A DNA stretch of 64,000 bases from Maricaulis maris MCS10. GTDB taxonomy: Bacteria > Pseudomonadota > Alphaproteobacteria > Caulobacterales > Maricaulaceae. The translations under genes were made by a program, and so were the position numbers. Each line of letters begins with the position of its first letter. The stretch's first letter is position 1. This document shows, piece after piece, positions 8,167-17,305 of the stretch. Below the pieces are notes generated by a model that saw nothing but the letters and a program-made list of their open reading frames with translations, was not told the DNA's origin and searched no databases. The DNA lies in the NCBI RefSeq assembly GCF_000014745.1, contig NC_008347.1:1807501-1871500 (forward strand), written 5' to 3'.

Positions 8167-9018
8167 TCATTCCGGCGATGAGGCCTCATCGGCTTCAGCT
8201 GCAGTGAGCCGATCCTCAACCATGCCCCGATAGGCCGCATCAGCGTCCGCGTCCGACAGGATCGCCCGCCAGGCGTCGAGGGCCTGTGCCCGCTCCCCGC
8301 CCTGATATTGCGCTTCCGCCATGAAGAAGCGGGCCCGCACATCCGCCGGGTCGATATCCAGGGCACGGGCGAAGGCTTCGCGGGCCGCCGGCGTCATGAT
8401 CCCGCCAGCCTCGAACAGGCGTGCCTGTCCCAGCGAGGCGAAGAGGAAGGCCGATCCCGGCTCCCAACTGATCGCATTTTCAAACGCCGTCGCGGCGTCG
8501 CCATACCGTCCGAGCTGGACATTGGCCTGACCCAGCACGGCCCATCCCTGCGGATTGTCCGGCCGGACTGCGAGGTCGGCGCGCAGATTGTCCAGCTCCG
8601 CCAGGATCTCGCGGAGCTCGTCCGGGACGTCCGGCATGCGCGCCGGCGTCATCCCGACCAGATGCGGGCTGCCAAGCGCCATATAGAGGGCAACAGCCAG
8701 CATGGCACAGGCGCCAGCGCCGGCGACCAGGCCGTGCCGCAGCGTCTTCGACGCCGTCCCGGCCCCGGCTCCGGCCATTTCGACCTCGCCTTCAGGGTCT
8801 GTACCGGCCTGGCTGATCCGCCGGCGGATATCGAGCTCGGCCTGCCGGGCCGCCTCTTCATCGATAAAGCCCAACTCGTGATCGCGCCTGAGCTCGGCCA
8901 ACTGGCCGGCAAAGGCACCGCGGCCATCCGAGACCGGCCCCGTGACACCGCGCAAGACAGGCGCAATCAGGGCCAGCGCCACCAGACACGCCATCAGGGC
9001 GATCAGGAACCAGATCAT
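8167..9018 (-). CDS. ccmI: cytochrome c biogenesis protein CcmI (CycH)
   Basis: A 283-aa membrane protein with the CcmI layout. The first TM is at residues 2-22 (MIWFLIALMACLVALALIAP), followed by a heme-lyase-associated cytoplasmic helix LAELRRDHELGFIDEEAARQAELDIRRR (cited here only by residues 42-70), a second TM near residue 100, and a periplasmic TPR part (WAVLGQANVQLGRYGDAATAFENAI region). It holds apocytochrome c for the CcmF/CcmH haem ligation complex. The start overlaps ccmH by ATGA at 9015-9018. It is last in the operon ccmF-ccmG-ccmH-ccmI. Confidence 0.92.
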   Translation of the reverse strand: MIWFLIALMACLVALALIAPVLRGVTGPVSDGRGAFAGQLAELRRDHELGFIDEEAARQAELDIRRRISQAGTDPEGEVEMAGAGAGTASKTLRHGLVAGAGACAMLAVALYMALGSPHLVGMTPARMPDVPDELREILAELDNLRADLAVRPDNPQGWAVLGQANVQLGRYGDAATAFENAISWEPGSAFLFASLGQARLFEAGGIMTPAAREAFARALDIDPADVRARFFMAEAQYQGGERAQALDAWRAILSDADADAAYRGMVEDRLTAAEADEASSPE

Positions 9019-9494
9019 GCCTGCCCCTCCTCGTCCCGCAGCCGGGCCAGCTCCGCCGCCTCATCGGCATCGAGCGGCCCGTCGGCGCGGGTCGACTGGC
9101 CGCGAAAGAAAATGACAATAGCGATCGCGCCACCGGACAGCGCCAGCAGCGGGAACAGCCAGAGAAGAAGCGTATTTCCCTGCACCGGAGGCGACATCAG
9201 GACATAGTCGCCATAGCGGGTCTGCAGCCAGGCCCGGACCTCTACATCACTGTCGCCGGCGAGCAGACGCTCACGGACAATTGCCCGCATGTCGGCGGCC
9301 AGCGGCGCATTGCTCTCGTCAATGCTCTGGCTCTGGCAGACCACGCAGCGCAGGTCGCGATAGAGTCCGCGGGCGCGCTCTTCCAGAGCCTTATCCTCCA
9401 TCTGCTCGTCCGGTTGGGGCGCCGCGACAGCGTGTCCGGGTGCGACCACAAGAATGGAAAGGGCGAGAATAATGAGAGAGACAAGGCGCATCAT
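9015..9494 (-). CDS. ccmH: cytochrome c maturation protein CcmH (CycL)
   Basis: A 159-aa protein with an N-terminal signal sequence (ending HAVAA), the thiol motif LRCVVCQSQ that reduces and binds apocytochrome c, and a C-terminal TM (LLLWLFPLLALSGGAIAIVI). I take ATG 9494, which overlaps the ccmG stop as TCATGA; the in-frame region further upstream belongs to ccmG in another frame. CcmH passes reductant from CcmG to the apocytochrome CxxCH cysteines. Typical length and gene order. Confidence 0.93.
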   Translation of the reverse strand: MMRLVSLIILALSILVVAPGHAVAAPQPDEQMEDKALEERARGLYRDLRCVVCQSQSIDESNAPLAADMRAIVRERLLAGDSDVEVRAWLQTRYGDYVLMSPPVQGNTLLLWLFPLLALSGGAIAIVIFFRGQSTRADGPLDADEAAELARLRDEEGQA

Positions 9495-10024
9495 GACCGC
9501 TCGAGCTCCTCGATCATCGGCAGAAGGGTATTGCGCCACACATCTTCGGTGATGATCCCGACATGGTGATGGCGGACGCGGCCGTCCGCATCGACGAGGA
9601 AGGTTTCCGGCGCGCCGGTGATGCCCAGATCAATCGCGAGGCGTCCCTGCGCATCGTCACCGACACGGCTGTAGGGATTGCCATGGCGGGTCAGCCAGGC
9701 CGCTCCGGCACCCGGCTCGTCGCGCCAGTCCACGCCATAGATCGGCACCCGTCCCGAGCGGCTGATCTGCATCAGCATCGGGTGCTCGATCGCACAGGGC
9801 GGACACCAGGAGCCGAACACATTGAGCAGGGACACCTGGCCGAGCAGGTCAGTGTTGGACAGGCCCGGATCTCCATCGGCAATGCCAGCCAGGTCAAACG
9901 CCGGCAATGGCCGGTCGATCATCTGGCTGGGAATGGCCGACGGGTCCTGTCGCAATCCCATCCCGAAATAGACCAGGGTGACGGCAAAGATGGCCAGCGG
10001 CACGAAAAGCAGGATGCGGTTCAT
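9491..10024 (-). CDS. ccmG: thiol:disulfide interchange protein CcmG/DsbE
   Basis: A 177-aa membrane-anchored thioredoxin. An N-terminal TM (residues 3-22) is followed by a thioredoxin fold with WCPPC (Cys74 and Cys77) and the cis-Pro region GAPETFLVD. The start is ATG 10024, which overlaps the ccmF stop (TCATC context), although the frame stays open far upstream inside ccmF. It reduces apocytochrome c and CcmH in the periplasm. Confidence 0.94.
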   Translation of the reverse strand: MNRILLFVPLAIFAVTLVYFGMGLRQDPSAIPSQMIDRPLPAFDLAGIADGDPGLSNTDLLGQVSLLNVFGSWCPPCAIEHPMLMQISRSGRVPIYGVDWRDEPGAGAAWLTRHGNPYSRVGDDAQGRLAIDLGITGAPETFLVDADGRVRHHHVGIITEDVWRNTLLPMIEELERS

Positions 10025-12000
10025 CGGCCAGCCTCCTTCGCTTGAACCGGCGCAGCCTTGGCAACCAGCGACCGACGCCCCCGATCGGCAATCGACAACA
10101 GCCCGCCCAGTCCCAGCACCGCCGATCCGATCCACAGCCACATGGCAAAGGGGTAGAGATAGACATGAACCGGCCAGCCGTGCTCCGGGCTTGGCTGACC
10201 GATCGTGACGTAAAGATCGCCGGTGGCCCGCGCATGGATGGCCGACTCGGTCGTCGACATGCCACGCACCGGATAGAGGCGACGTTCGGCGGTCAGCTGG
10301 CTGACCACCTGCTGGTCGCGCCGCGCCGTCAGATACCCGCGCTCGGCAACATAATTGCGGCCTTCGACCTGTTCGACCCGGTCCAGCGTGATCGTGAGTT
10401 GGCGGATGTCGAGATGCTGCCCCGGCATCAGGAAAGCGCTGGTCTCCTGCTTCCAGGCACTGACGCCGGTGATGGCGAAGACCACGACGGCCAGGCCGAA
10501 ATGGGCGACCGCCATGCCCCATATGCCCAGCGGCAGACGCGCCATGCGGGCCAGTGAGGCCGCGAAGGCGATCTCGCCCAGCTTGAAACGCTTGGCCAGG
10601 TCGATCACCACACCGACCGCGACCCAGACCGCCAAGGCTGTTCCCAGAGCCCCCGCAATCAGTCCCCGGTCGGCGATCCACAGGGCGGCCACACCACCGG
10701 CAATTGCGGCAATGGCGGCGGGCGCGAGATCGCGCAGGACCGGCATCAGCTTGCCGCGCTTCCAGGCCAGCAGGCCGGAGATCGGTACCAGCACCAAAAG
10801 CGCGCCCAGCATCGGATTGAAGGTATTGTTGTAGAAGGGTGCCCCGACCGTCACGGTCTCATTGCTGACCGTGGTGATGAAGAGCGGGTAGAAGGTGCCA
10901 AAGAAAACCAGCCCGCATGCCGCGGCCAACACCAGATTGTTGATCAGCAACAGGCTCTCCCGGCTGACTGCCGAAAACACGCCGGTCGGTTTGAGCAGGC
11001 CCGCTCGCAGACCGTAGATCAGCAGAGATCCGCCGATCAGCGCGACCAGGATGGCGAGGATGAACACGCCGCGCTCCGGATCGACGGCAAAGGCATGCAC
11101 CGAGGTGATGATGCCGGAGCGCACCAGGAAGGTCCCGGCCATCGACAGGGCGAAGGTCATCAGGGCCAGCAGGATGGTCCAGGCCTTCAGCGTGTCACGC
11201 TTTTCCATCACCCGCAGCGAGTGGATGAAGGCGGTTCCTGCCAGCCATGGCATCAGGGAGGCGTTCTCGACCGGATCCCAGGCCCACCAGCCGCCCCAGC
11301 CGAGCTCGTAATAGGCCCAGCTGGCGCCCAGCGCGATGCCGATGGTGAGGAAGGTCCAGGCGGTCAGCGCCCAGGGCCGCACGATCCGCGCCCAGCGTGC
11401 ATCGACGCGGCCGTCGATCAACGCCGCAACGGCAAAGGAGAAGGTAATCGAGAAGCCGACATAGCCGGCGTAGAGCATCGGTGGATGCGAGGCGAGACCG
11501 GGATCCTGCAGCAGCGGATTGAGGTCCTGGCCGTTCTCCGGCCCCGGCCACAGGCGAGCGAACGGGTTGGAGGTGAACAGCAAAAAGGCCGTAAAGGCCG
11601 CCGTAATCAGCGATTGCACGGCAAAGGTCAGCGAGATCAGCCGCGCCTCGACCGGCTTGGCTGACCAGGCCAGCGCTGCCGTATAGCCGGTAAGGATCAG
11701 CCCCCACAGAAGCATCGAGCCTTCATGATTGCCCCAGACGCCGGTGATTTTATACAGCATCGGCTTGTCGGTGTGCGAGTTCTCGGCGACCACCAGCGCG
11801 GTAAAGTCCGAGGTCGCGAACAACACCGTCAGACAGGCAAAGGCGGCCAGCACCAGCACGAATTGGGCAATCGCCCCGGCACGGGCAAACCCGTGCACCA
11901 CCGCGTCCCGTGTGCGCAGTCCCGCAAACAGGGCCAGCGACTGGAACAGCGCCACCACAAAGGCAAGGATGAGGGCAAACTGCCCGAGTTCAGCAATCAT
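10021..12000 (-). CDS. ccmF: haem lyase subunit CcmF
   Basis: A 659-aa polytopic membrane protein of normal CcmF length. The signature WWAWDPVENASLMPWL (tryptophan-rich WWD-type haem-handling motif) follows YYELGWGG near residue 235. Many TM spans are visible, with a large periplasmic segment near the C-terminus. CcmF with CcmH/CcmI attaches haem b covalently to apocytochrome c. It opens the operon; ccmE, which usually lies just upstream, is absent here and ccmABCD are not in the window. Confidence 0.95.
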   Translation of the reverse strand: MIAELGQFALILAFVVALFQSLALFAGLRTRDAVVHGFARAGAIAQFVLVLAAFACLTVLFATSDFTALVVAENSHTDKPMLYKITGVWGNHEGSMLLWGLILTGYTAALAWSAKPVEARLISLTFAVQSLITAAFTAFLLFTSNPFARLWPGPENGQDLNPLLQDPGLASHPPMLYAGYVGFSITFSFAVAALIDGRVDARWARIVRPWALTAWTFLTIGIALGASWAYYELGWGGWWAWDPVENASLMPWLAGTAFIHSLRVMEKRDTLKAWTILLALMTFALSMAGTFLVRSGIITSVHAFAVDPERGVFILAILVALIGGSLLIYGLRAGLLKPTGVFSAVSRESLLLINNLVLAAACGLVFFGTFYPLFITTVSNETVTVGAPFYNNTFNPMLGALLVLVPISGLLAWKRGKLMPVLRDLAPAAIAAIAGGVAALWIADRGLIAGALGTALAVWVAVGVVIDLAKRFKLGEIAFAASLARMARLPLGIWGMAVAHFGLAVVVFAITGVSAWKQETSAFLMPGQHLDIRQLTITLDRVEQVEGRNYVAERGYLTARRDQQVVSQLTAERRLYPVRGMSTTESAIHARATGDLYVTIGQPSPEHGWPVHVYLYPFAMWLWIGSAVLGLGGLLSIADRGRRSLVAKAAPVQAKEAGR

Positions 12001-12060
12001 GCCGCCGACTTGTTACGGGATGGCGCCAAGGTCAAGGCGCGAGGTGTCGCAGGGAGGGTG

Positions 12061-13530
12061 TCACACAGCCGCCCTCACCCGCCCGAACCACAGGATCAAC
12101 AGGGCCGGAACCCACGGAAACACCCGCTCGAACGGGTCGCCGGGCAACTGCGCCCACTGGGCCGCGACAGCGCCGGGGCCGCTGAGCGTTGAGGCGTCCA
12201 GCGCGCCCATGGCATTGAAGAATACCGTCAGCCCGAAACCGATGATCATCGCGGCGAGCACGGCCAAGTGTCCGGACTGGACGCCCACCACCCGCATCAC
12301 GATGACCGGGCCGAAGGCGGCGCCCAGCGCGGCCCAGGCGAAGAGGACGCGGGCGAAAATGGTTGATGGCAGGGCCAGCGTCATCCACACGGCGATCAGG
12401 GCAATGGCGACCATCACGATCCGCGAGACGGTGACCTCCTGCCCCCTGAACCGGCGCGCCACGCCCAGATCCCGGCTGACCGCGGAGGCGGCGACGAGCA
12501 GGATGGAGTCGACCGTCGACATGACGGCGGAGAGGACGGCGGCGATCACCAGACCGCCGACGATCGGTGGCAGATAATCCCGGGCGACCTGGTAGAAGAC
12601 GGCCTCACCATTCGAGCCGGCACCGACCAGCGCCCGGCCGGACAGGCCCAGCACGGTCATCCCGGCAAAGACCGCGATGGCCCAGATGATGGCGATCTGG
12701 AAGCCGCGCTTGCGGGCGGCTTCGTCCTTGACGGCCATCAGGCGGGTGATCAGTTGCGGCTGTCCCAATGCACCCAGGCCGACACCCCAGACACCAACGA
12801 TGAAACCGATCAACACCATTGCCGGCATGTCACCGGTCAGGCTCAGCCAGGCGGCATTTTCATTGGCTTGCAGGGTCGCCATCACGCCGGACGGTCCACC
12901 GGCGGCGATGAGGGCGGCGATCGGCAGCAGGAGCGCGACCAGCAGCATCAGCGCGCCCTGCAACATGTCGGTGACACTGACCGCCCAGAAGCCGCCGAGC
13001 AGGGAATAGATCAGGACCACGCCAGCGCCGACCAGCACCGATTCGACCCGTGGCAGCGCGAACTGGGTCTCGAAGGCCTGAGCGGCCGCGCCAAACTGGG
13101 CGGCGATATAGAAGATGAAGCAGAACAGGATCATCGCCGCGGCAACGGCGCCGATGAGCCTTTTGCCGCCGGCTGACTGTCCACCGGCGAGGAAGTCAGC
13201 GGTGGTGACATGCCCCTGTTCGGCAGTCTCGCTGCGCAGGCGCCGCCCGAACCACAGCCAGATCGCCACATAGCCGGCCCAGATCCCCGGCACCATCCAC
13301 AGCGCCGAAAACCCGTTGAGATAAACAAATCCTGAAAAACCCAGCAGCACCCAGGCCGAGGAGGTCGAGGCGGCATATGACAGGCCCGCGACCCAGGGCC
13401 CCAGCCCCTGCCCGGCGATAAAGAAATCGCTCTCGGTCTGATTGCGTTTCGAGACCCACACGCCCACGCCGACAAGCAGAAGCTTGTAGGCAATCAAGGT
13501 CGCCAGCACGATCAGGCTTTCCTGCGACAT
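12061..13530 (-). CDS. sodium:solute symporter (SSS family, PutP-like)
   Basis: A 489-aa protein with about 12-13 TM helices. It starts with a LIAYKLLLVGVGVW helix, carries DFFIAGQGLGPWVAGLSYAASTSSAWVLLGFSG (residues about 33-65), typical of the SSS TM1-TM2 sodium site, and a VMSTVDSILLVAASAVSRDL stretch in the TM8 region. The start ATG 13530 follows GGGAGGGA. The overall look is that of proline/sodium symporters. It is monocistronic and lies 61 bp from ccmF; no metabolic partner gene is adjacent. Confidence 0.9.
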   Translation of the reverse strand: MSQESLIVLATLIAYKLLLVGVGVWVSKRNQTESDFFIAGQGLGPWVAGLSYAASTSSAWVLLGFSGFVYLNGFSALWMVPGIWAGYVAIWLWFGRRLRSETAEQGHVTTADFLAGGQSAGGKRLIGAVAAAMILFCFIFYIAAQFGAAAQAFETQFALPRVESVLVGAGVVLIYSLLGGFWAVSVTDMLQGALMLLVALLLPIAALIAAGGPSGVMATLQANENAAWLSLTGDMPAMVLIGFIVGVWGVGLGALGQPQLITRLMAVKDEAARKRGFQIAIIWAIAVFAGMTVLGLSGRALVGAGSNGEAVFYQVARDYLPPIVGGLVIAAVLSAVMSTVDSILLVAASAVSRDLGVARRFRGQEVTVSRIVMVAIALIAVWMTLALPSTIFARVLFAWAALGAAFGPVIVMRVVGVQSGHLAVLAAMIIGFGLTVFFNAMGALDASTLSGPGAVAAQWAQLPGDPFERVFPWVPALLILWFGRVRAAV

Positions 13531-13704
13531 CCATCCCTCCCCGAATGACGTCCTGGCGACCGCAAGGCCGCGTTCGCCCCACCTCTACGCGTGTTTGCGA
13601 TACCACGCCAAGCCGAACCGCTCCGGCAGCTTGCCCCCGATGCCCGGCCCGGCTAATCCGGCATCAAAGCCAAACTCGAAACCGCCCCGGGGAGCCATAT
13701 CATC

Positions 13705-14925
13705 ATGACCGACAAGCCGACGCTGAAAGCCAAGGATGCCCCGGATCTGGGCCGTTTTGACTGGCAGGACCCTTTCCGTCTCGACGACCAGCTGACCGAA
13801 GAAGAGCGCATGGTGCGCGATACCGCGCGCAGCTATGCCCAGGACAAGCTGCAACCGCGCGTGATCGAGGCCTATCGCGAAGAAAAGACCGATCCGGCCA
13901 TTTTCCGCGAAATGGGTGATCAGGGTCTTCTGGGCTGTACGCTTCCGGAAGAATATGGCGGCGCCGGCCTGGGCTATGTCGCCTACGGCCTGGTTGCGCG
14001 CGAAGTCGAGCGAGTCGATAGCGGCTATCGTTCGATGATGTCGGTCCAGTCCTCGCTGGTGATGTATCCGATCTATGCCTATGGCTCGGAAGAACAGCGG
14101 CAAAAATATCTGCCCAAGCTGGCATCCGGCGAATGGATCGGCTGTTTCGGCCTGACCGAACCCGATGCCGGCTCCGACCCGGCCGGCATGAAGACCCGCG
14201 CCACCAAAACGGCGACCGGTTACACGCTCAATGGCGCGAAGATGTGGATCTCCAACTCCCCCATCGCCGATGTCTTCGTGGTCTGGGCCAAGTCTGACGC
14301 CCATGACGGCAAGATCCGCGGATTTGTGCTCGACAAGGGCATGAAGGGCCTCTCCGCCCCGAAAATCGGCGGCAAACTGTCGCTGCGCGCCTCGATTACC
14401 GGCGAAATCGTGATGGACAATGTGGAAGTCGGCGAAGACGCCCTCCTGCCGCATGTCTCCGGACTGAAAGGCCCGTTCGGCTGTCTCAACCGGGCGCGCT
14501 ACGGCATTTCCTGGGGCGCCATGGGCGCCGCCGAATTCTGCTGGCATGCGGCGCGCCAGTATGGCCTCGACCGGATCCAGTTCGACAAGCCGCTGGCCCA
14601 GACCCAGCTCTACCAGAAAAAGCTCGCCGACATGCAGACCGAGATCACGCTGGGCCTGCAAGGCTCCCTGCGCATCGGTCGCCTGATGGACGAGGCGCAA
14701 GCAGCGCCGGAAATGATCTCGATCATGAAGCGCAATAATTGCGGCAAGGCGCTCGATATCGCCCGCATGGCGCGTGACATGCACGGCGGCAATGGCATCT
14801 CCGAGGAATTCCAGGTCATGCGTCACATGGTCAATCTGGAGACCGTCAACACCTATGAAGGCGCCCATGACGTGCACGCCCTGATCCTGGGCCGCGCCCA
14901 GACCGGCCTGCAGGCCTTCTTCTAG
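13705..14925 (+). CDS. gcdH: glutaryl-CoA dehydrogenase
   Basis: A 406-aa acyl-CoA dehydrogenase with features of the glutaryl-CoA group: an N-terminal FDWQDPF segment, [32 protein letters not shown] (about residues 74-106), [27 protein letters not shown], and the catalytic Glu in [17 protein letters not shown] near residue 385. It converts glutaryl-CoA to crotonyl-CoA in lysine/tryptophan degradation. ATG 13705 is the natural start. A 509-aa frame on the opposite strand is a shadow. Confidence 0.93.
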   Translation: MTDKPTLKAKDAPDLGRFDWQDPFRLDDQLTEEERMVRDTARSYAQDKLQPRVIEAYREEKTDPAIFREMGDQGLLGCTLPEEYGGAGLGYVAYGLVAREVERVDSGYRSMMSVQSSLVMYPIYAYGSEEQRQKYLPKLASGEWIGCFGLTEPDAGSDPAGMKTRATKTATGYTLNGAKMWISNSPIADVFVVWAKSDAHDGKIRGFVLDKGMKGLSAPKIGGKLSLRASITGEIVMDNVEVGEDALLPHVSGLKGPFGCLNRARYGISWGAMGAAEFCWHAARQYGLDRIQFDKPLAQTQLYQKKLADMQTEITLGLQGSLRIGRLMDEAQAAPEMISIMKRNNCGKALDIARMARDMHGGNGISEEFQVMRHMVNLETVNTYEGAHDVHALILGRAQTGLQAFF

Positions 14926-15022
14926 GCGCACCACAAACGGGTTTCCACGGCACGTCCTGCGCGACATCTTGCCCGCCACAACCGGCTCGCCTAAGAAAGT
15001 GACGCTTGGCGCGGGGGGAACG

Positions 15023-15757
15023 ATGCCGATTCTGATGGGGTTGCACATTCTGGTGTCGCTGGGATGCGCGGTGCATGTGATCCGCACCCAGCGCCAGATG
15101 TACTGGATTTTCATCCTGTTCGCCTTTCCGGCGCTGGGCTCGATCGTCTACCTTCTGGCCGAGGTCCTGCCCTCGGCGGCAGGCGGGCCAACTGGCCGCA
15201 AGGCCCAGGCCGCGGCCCGCAAGGCGCTCGACCCCGGGAAGGAAGCGCGCGAGGCCCTCGTCCAGGTCGAAATCAGCCGCACACCGGGCAATCTGCGCCG
15301 CGCCGCCATGGCCCTGCTGGCCACCAACCGCGCCGATGACGCAGTCATCATGGCGCGTGAGGCGGCTACCGGGGCTTTCGCTGAAGACGCCGCGATGATG
15401 CATACGCTCGCCCTGGCCCTGTTTGAGACCGGCCGTTACGACGAGGCCGCCGACCAGCTCGCCGCCATGCAGGCCGCCCACCCCACGCTGCGCCATCCCG
15501 AAGCCCATCTGCTCCACGCCCGGACACTGGAAGCGCTGGGCCGCCTCGACGAGGCCAGCGCCACCTATGACAGCGTGTCCGGCTATTTCCCGGGGCCGGA
15601 GGCCAAGGCGCGCTGGGCCATGATGCTGGAGGGCATGGGCGACCACGGCGCGGCTAGCGCGCAATGGCGCGAAATCGTGACCGCCTCCAAACACGCACCG
15701 AAACATGTCAGACGCACCCATCGCCGCTGGCTCGACATGGCCCGCGCCAAGGCCTGA
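15023..15757 (+). CDS. TPR-containing membrane protein
   Basis: A 244-aa protein starting MPILMGLHILVSLG at ATG 15023 after a GGGGGGAA ribosome site. Two N-terminal hydrophobic helices flank a short polar turn (IRTQRQMYWIFILFAFPALGSIVYLLAE), like the N-terminal segment of phospholipase D-type membrane proteins. A soluble part follows with about four TPR-like helical repeats rich in Ala and Asp. The family is commonly annotated as a tetratricopeptide protein of unknown role. A scaffold role is inferred from TPRs only. Confidence 0.8.
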   Translation: MPILMGLHILVSLGCAVHVIRTQRQMYWIFILFAFPALGSIVYLLAEVLPSAAGGPTGRKAQAAARKALDPGKEAREALVQVEISRTPGNLRRAAMALLATNRADDAVIMAREAATGAFAEDAAMMHTLALALFETGRYDEAADQLAAMQAAHPTLRHPEAHLLHARTLEALGRLDEASATYDSVSGYFPGPEAKARWAMMLEGMGDHGAASAQWREIVTASKHAPKHVRRTHRRWLDMARAKA

Positions 15758-15838
15758 GCGGCAACCGCCTGCAATCCATCCCGCAATCGCGGCAACTGCC
15801 ACTTGAAGCCCTGCTGGTGTGCCATTAAACCGGTCGGT

Positions 15839-15929
15839 GGAGAGGTGGCCGAGTGGTCGAAGGCGCTCCCCTGCTAAGGGAGTGTGCGCCAAAAGCGTAC
15901 CGTGGGTTCGAATCCCATCCTCTCCGCCA
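15839..15929 (+). tRNA. tRNA-Ser (anticodon GCT)
   Basis: A cloverleaf can be drawn. The acceptor stem GGAGAGG (15839-15845) pairs with CCTCTCC (15919-15925). The anticodon stem CTCCC/GGGAG surrounds the loop CTGCTAA, with GCT at 15873-15875. A long class II variable arm follows, then GGTTCGAATCC for the T arm. The discriminator is G (15926), as expected for serine, and CCA is encoded (15927-15929). It decodes AGC/AGU. The 3' end is a classic phage/island integration site and an AT-rich insert follows directly. Confidence 0.97.
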
Positions 15930-16142
15930 CACCCCATCCTATTGAAATGTGAGCAGTTTCCGCGACGCCGAGCGTGTCGGGCGGTTTTGCGTCCCAATGA
16001 CTCGACGTGCCGTCCGGGTCCACAGGTGCGCTGGCCGGACACCGGCTTTCCGGCAGCCGTGCAAAACCAGTATGGCGCCATCGCCCACACGGTGGGCGGA
16101 TCAACGCCCCATTAGACGCTGAGCTATAACGTTTCTGGATTG

Positions 16143-16161
16143 AATGGTGCCTGTCACCATT
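16143..16161. repeat. small inverted repeat at the left side of the insert
   Basis: AATGGTG (16143-16149) and CACCATT (16155-16161) form a perfect 7-bp inverted repeat with a 5-nt loop. It lies 17 bp before the first GTGTGTCCC repeat and shares its ATGG/CCAT ends with the reverse copy near 17281-17302. It resembles the short palindromes of REP-type elements. Confidence 0.5.
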
Positions 16162-16177
16162 TGTTTCGCCGCCCCAG

Positions 16178-16216
16178 ACTGGACACGGAATAAATGGTGT
16201 GTGTCCCTATTTTTTG
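16178..16216 (+). repeat. GTGTGTCCC repeat, copy 1
   Basis: A 39-bp unit (ACTGGA...GGTGTGTGTCCCTATTTTTT) sits directly before the first orphan gene. It matches copy 2 (16778-16816) at 33 of 39 positions, exactly 600 bp away. Each copy precedes a start codon by less than 20 bp, so the repeats are boundaries or leader sequences for the two small genes. Confidence 0.75.
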
Positions 16217-16223
16217 CCCAACA

Positions 16224-16679
16224 ATGACAATCACTCAGCGGAAGCCGCACAGGCTCGGATTCGATATTAGTGGCGAGATGGTGGTCGAACACGAACTTGG
16301 GAAGTTGACGCGCGACCGGAGTAAAGTGATGGACACTATTTTTGGAAATGTTCTGGAAGTTGCTCGAACAAGTGATTTCAGTGTGGATAGCTTATATTTT
16401 CGAACGGACATAAAAACTCCAAGAGCCGAAGACGGGGCTTTATGGATTGGAATCCAATACACAGAAGATGATCTGATCAACGATGGAGATAAGATTTTCA
16501 TAGAAAGCAACGATGAAATATACTGGGATTCACAAATCAAAATTATAGAAATTTCAGATACTCTCCGATTTATTCTTTCTCGTAAAGATGAATCGTGTAA
16601 TTTCGCTCTTTCTTTGGGGGGTAGAGCAGATTTTGTTCGATCTATTATTGACTCATGGAGTGTTGATAGATATTTATAG
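16224..16679 (+). CDS. orphan protein of unknown function in AT-rich insert
   Basis: A 151-aa protein if it starts at ATG 16224 (MTITQRKPHRLGF); the frame is open from 16194 but that part is the repeat. No clear ribosome site is visible. It is acidic, without TM or signal, with a mixed alpha/beta pattern (ALWIGIQYTEDDLINDGDK, YWDSQIKIIEIS). Codon use is AT-rich (ATA, TTA, AAA), unlike the flanking genes, so it was acquired recently. The size and acidity recall immunity or cargo proteins, but I see no diagnostic motif. Confidence 0.6.
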   Translation: MTITQRKPHRLGFDISGEMVVEHELGKLTRDRSKVMDTIFGNVLEVARTSDFSVDSLYFRTDIKTPRAEDGALWIGIQYTEDDLINDGDKIFIESNDEIYWDSQIKIIEISDTLRFILSRKDESCNFALSLGGRADFVRSIIDSWSVDRYL

Positions 16680-16777
16680 GTCAGGCGTCCTTTCTTTATG
16701 TGTCTGTTGATGAAAAGTCGTGAATGGGAAAAGTGATGACAGTCACCTACTAATCCCAGACCGCGCAGGCGACCGAA

Positions 16778-16816
16778 ACTGGATGCGGGATAAAGGGTGT
16801 GTGTCCCTGTTTTTTC
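16778..16816 (+). repeat. GTGTGTCCC repeat, copy 2
   Basis: This is the second unit, 33/39 identical to 16178-16216 and in the same orientation. It ends one base before the GGAGG ribosome site of the second orphan gene. The 600-bp periodicity with one gene per unit gives a cassette-like look. Confidence 0.75.
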
Positions 16817-16827
16817 GGAGGAAAACG

Positions 16828-17223
16828 TTGTTCGAGATGCCGATATTTACTGCGACACTGTGGATAGTTGTTAGTGCTATATTTGCTGGTGGGTGTAGTT
16901 CTGATCCGGTGTCAAACGTTGAGCAGCAAGTGAGCAATGCTGAGCGAGAAATGGCGCACCAAACACTGGCGTCCGTAGTGCGTTTGGAATCGTTTGACCC
17001 TCCTTCGTCGCAATATTGGGGTGCTGGAACGCGTAATGGTTGTATTTTCGTTCGCTTTCACCAAGTAGAGCATGGCGTTGTGATTTTGGAAGTCCGCGCA
17101 GATAGTGCGGTTGAAATATGGGCTGCCACCGTCGCAAGATCGATTTCTAGGTCCGAATTTCACGCCTCTCTAGATGAAGGTGCTTTGCTAACCTGTTTCC
17201 AAGAGGCGAATGTCCGGGAATAA
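16828..17223 (+). CDS. orphan lipoprotein-like protein in AT-rich insert
   Basis: I choose TTG 16828, which sits 6 nt after a GGAGG (16817-16821); ATG 16837 in the same frame is 15 nt away and less well spaced. Starting from TTG the protein has 131 residues. The N-terminus (MFEMPIFTATLWIVVSAIFAGGCSSD) is a hydrophobic signal followed by GGCSS, a lipobox-like site. The remainder (GAGTRNGCIFVRFHQVEHGVVILEV region) is a small beta-rich domain. No family recognised. AT-rich codons mark it as foreign. Confidence 0.6.
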   Translation: MFEMPIFTATLWIVVSAIFAGGCSSDPVSNVEQQVSNAEREMAHQTLASVVRLESFDPPSSQYWGAGTRNGCIFVRFHQVEHGVVILEVRADSAVEIWAATVARSISRSEFHASLDEGALLTCFQEANVRE

Positions 17224-17236
17224 AAAGGGCATTGAG

Positions 17237-17305
17237 AAAAAACAGGGACATGGCCGTAATCGCCAAGGCTGGTCAGGAACAAATGGGGACACACACCATT
17301 TTCGT
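17237..17305 (-). repeat. GTGTGTCCC repeat, inverted copy 3
   Basis: On the minus strand the stretch reads AATGGTGTGTGTCCCCATTT (17281-17303) and, further on, TGTCCCTGTTTTTT (17237-17250), so both halves of the unit occur split by about 30 bp. It closes the insert on the right. Similar GGGGACA-type palindromes accompany RAYT (REP-associated) transposases in other genomes, from memory; no transposase is present here. Confidence 0.6.

Noticed and set aside
13585-16090. Long minus-strand frames (509 and 414 aa) opposite gcdH and the TPR gene
   Set aside because: They mirror high-GC coding DNA on the plus strand, lack family motifs and ribosome sites, and one even covers the tRNA-Ser.
16108-16136. 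tRNA-like TAGCTCAG piece on the minus strand
   Set aside because: Only a D-arm-like octamer; no acceptor or anticodon stem can be drawn.
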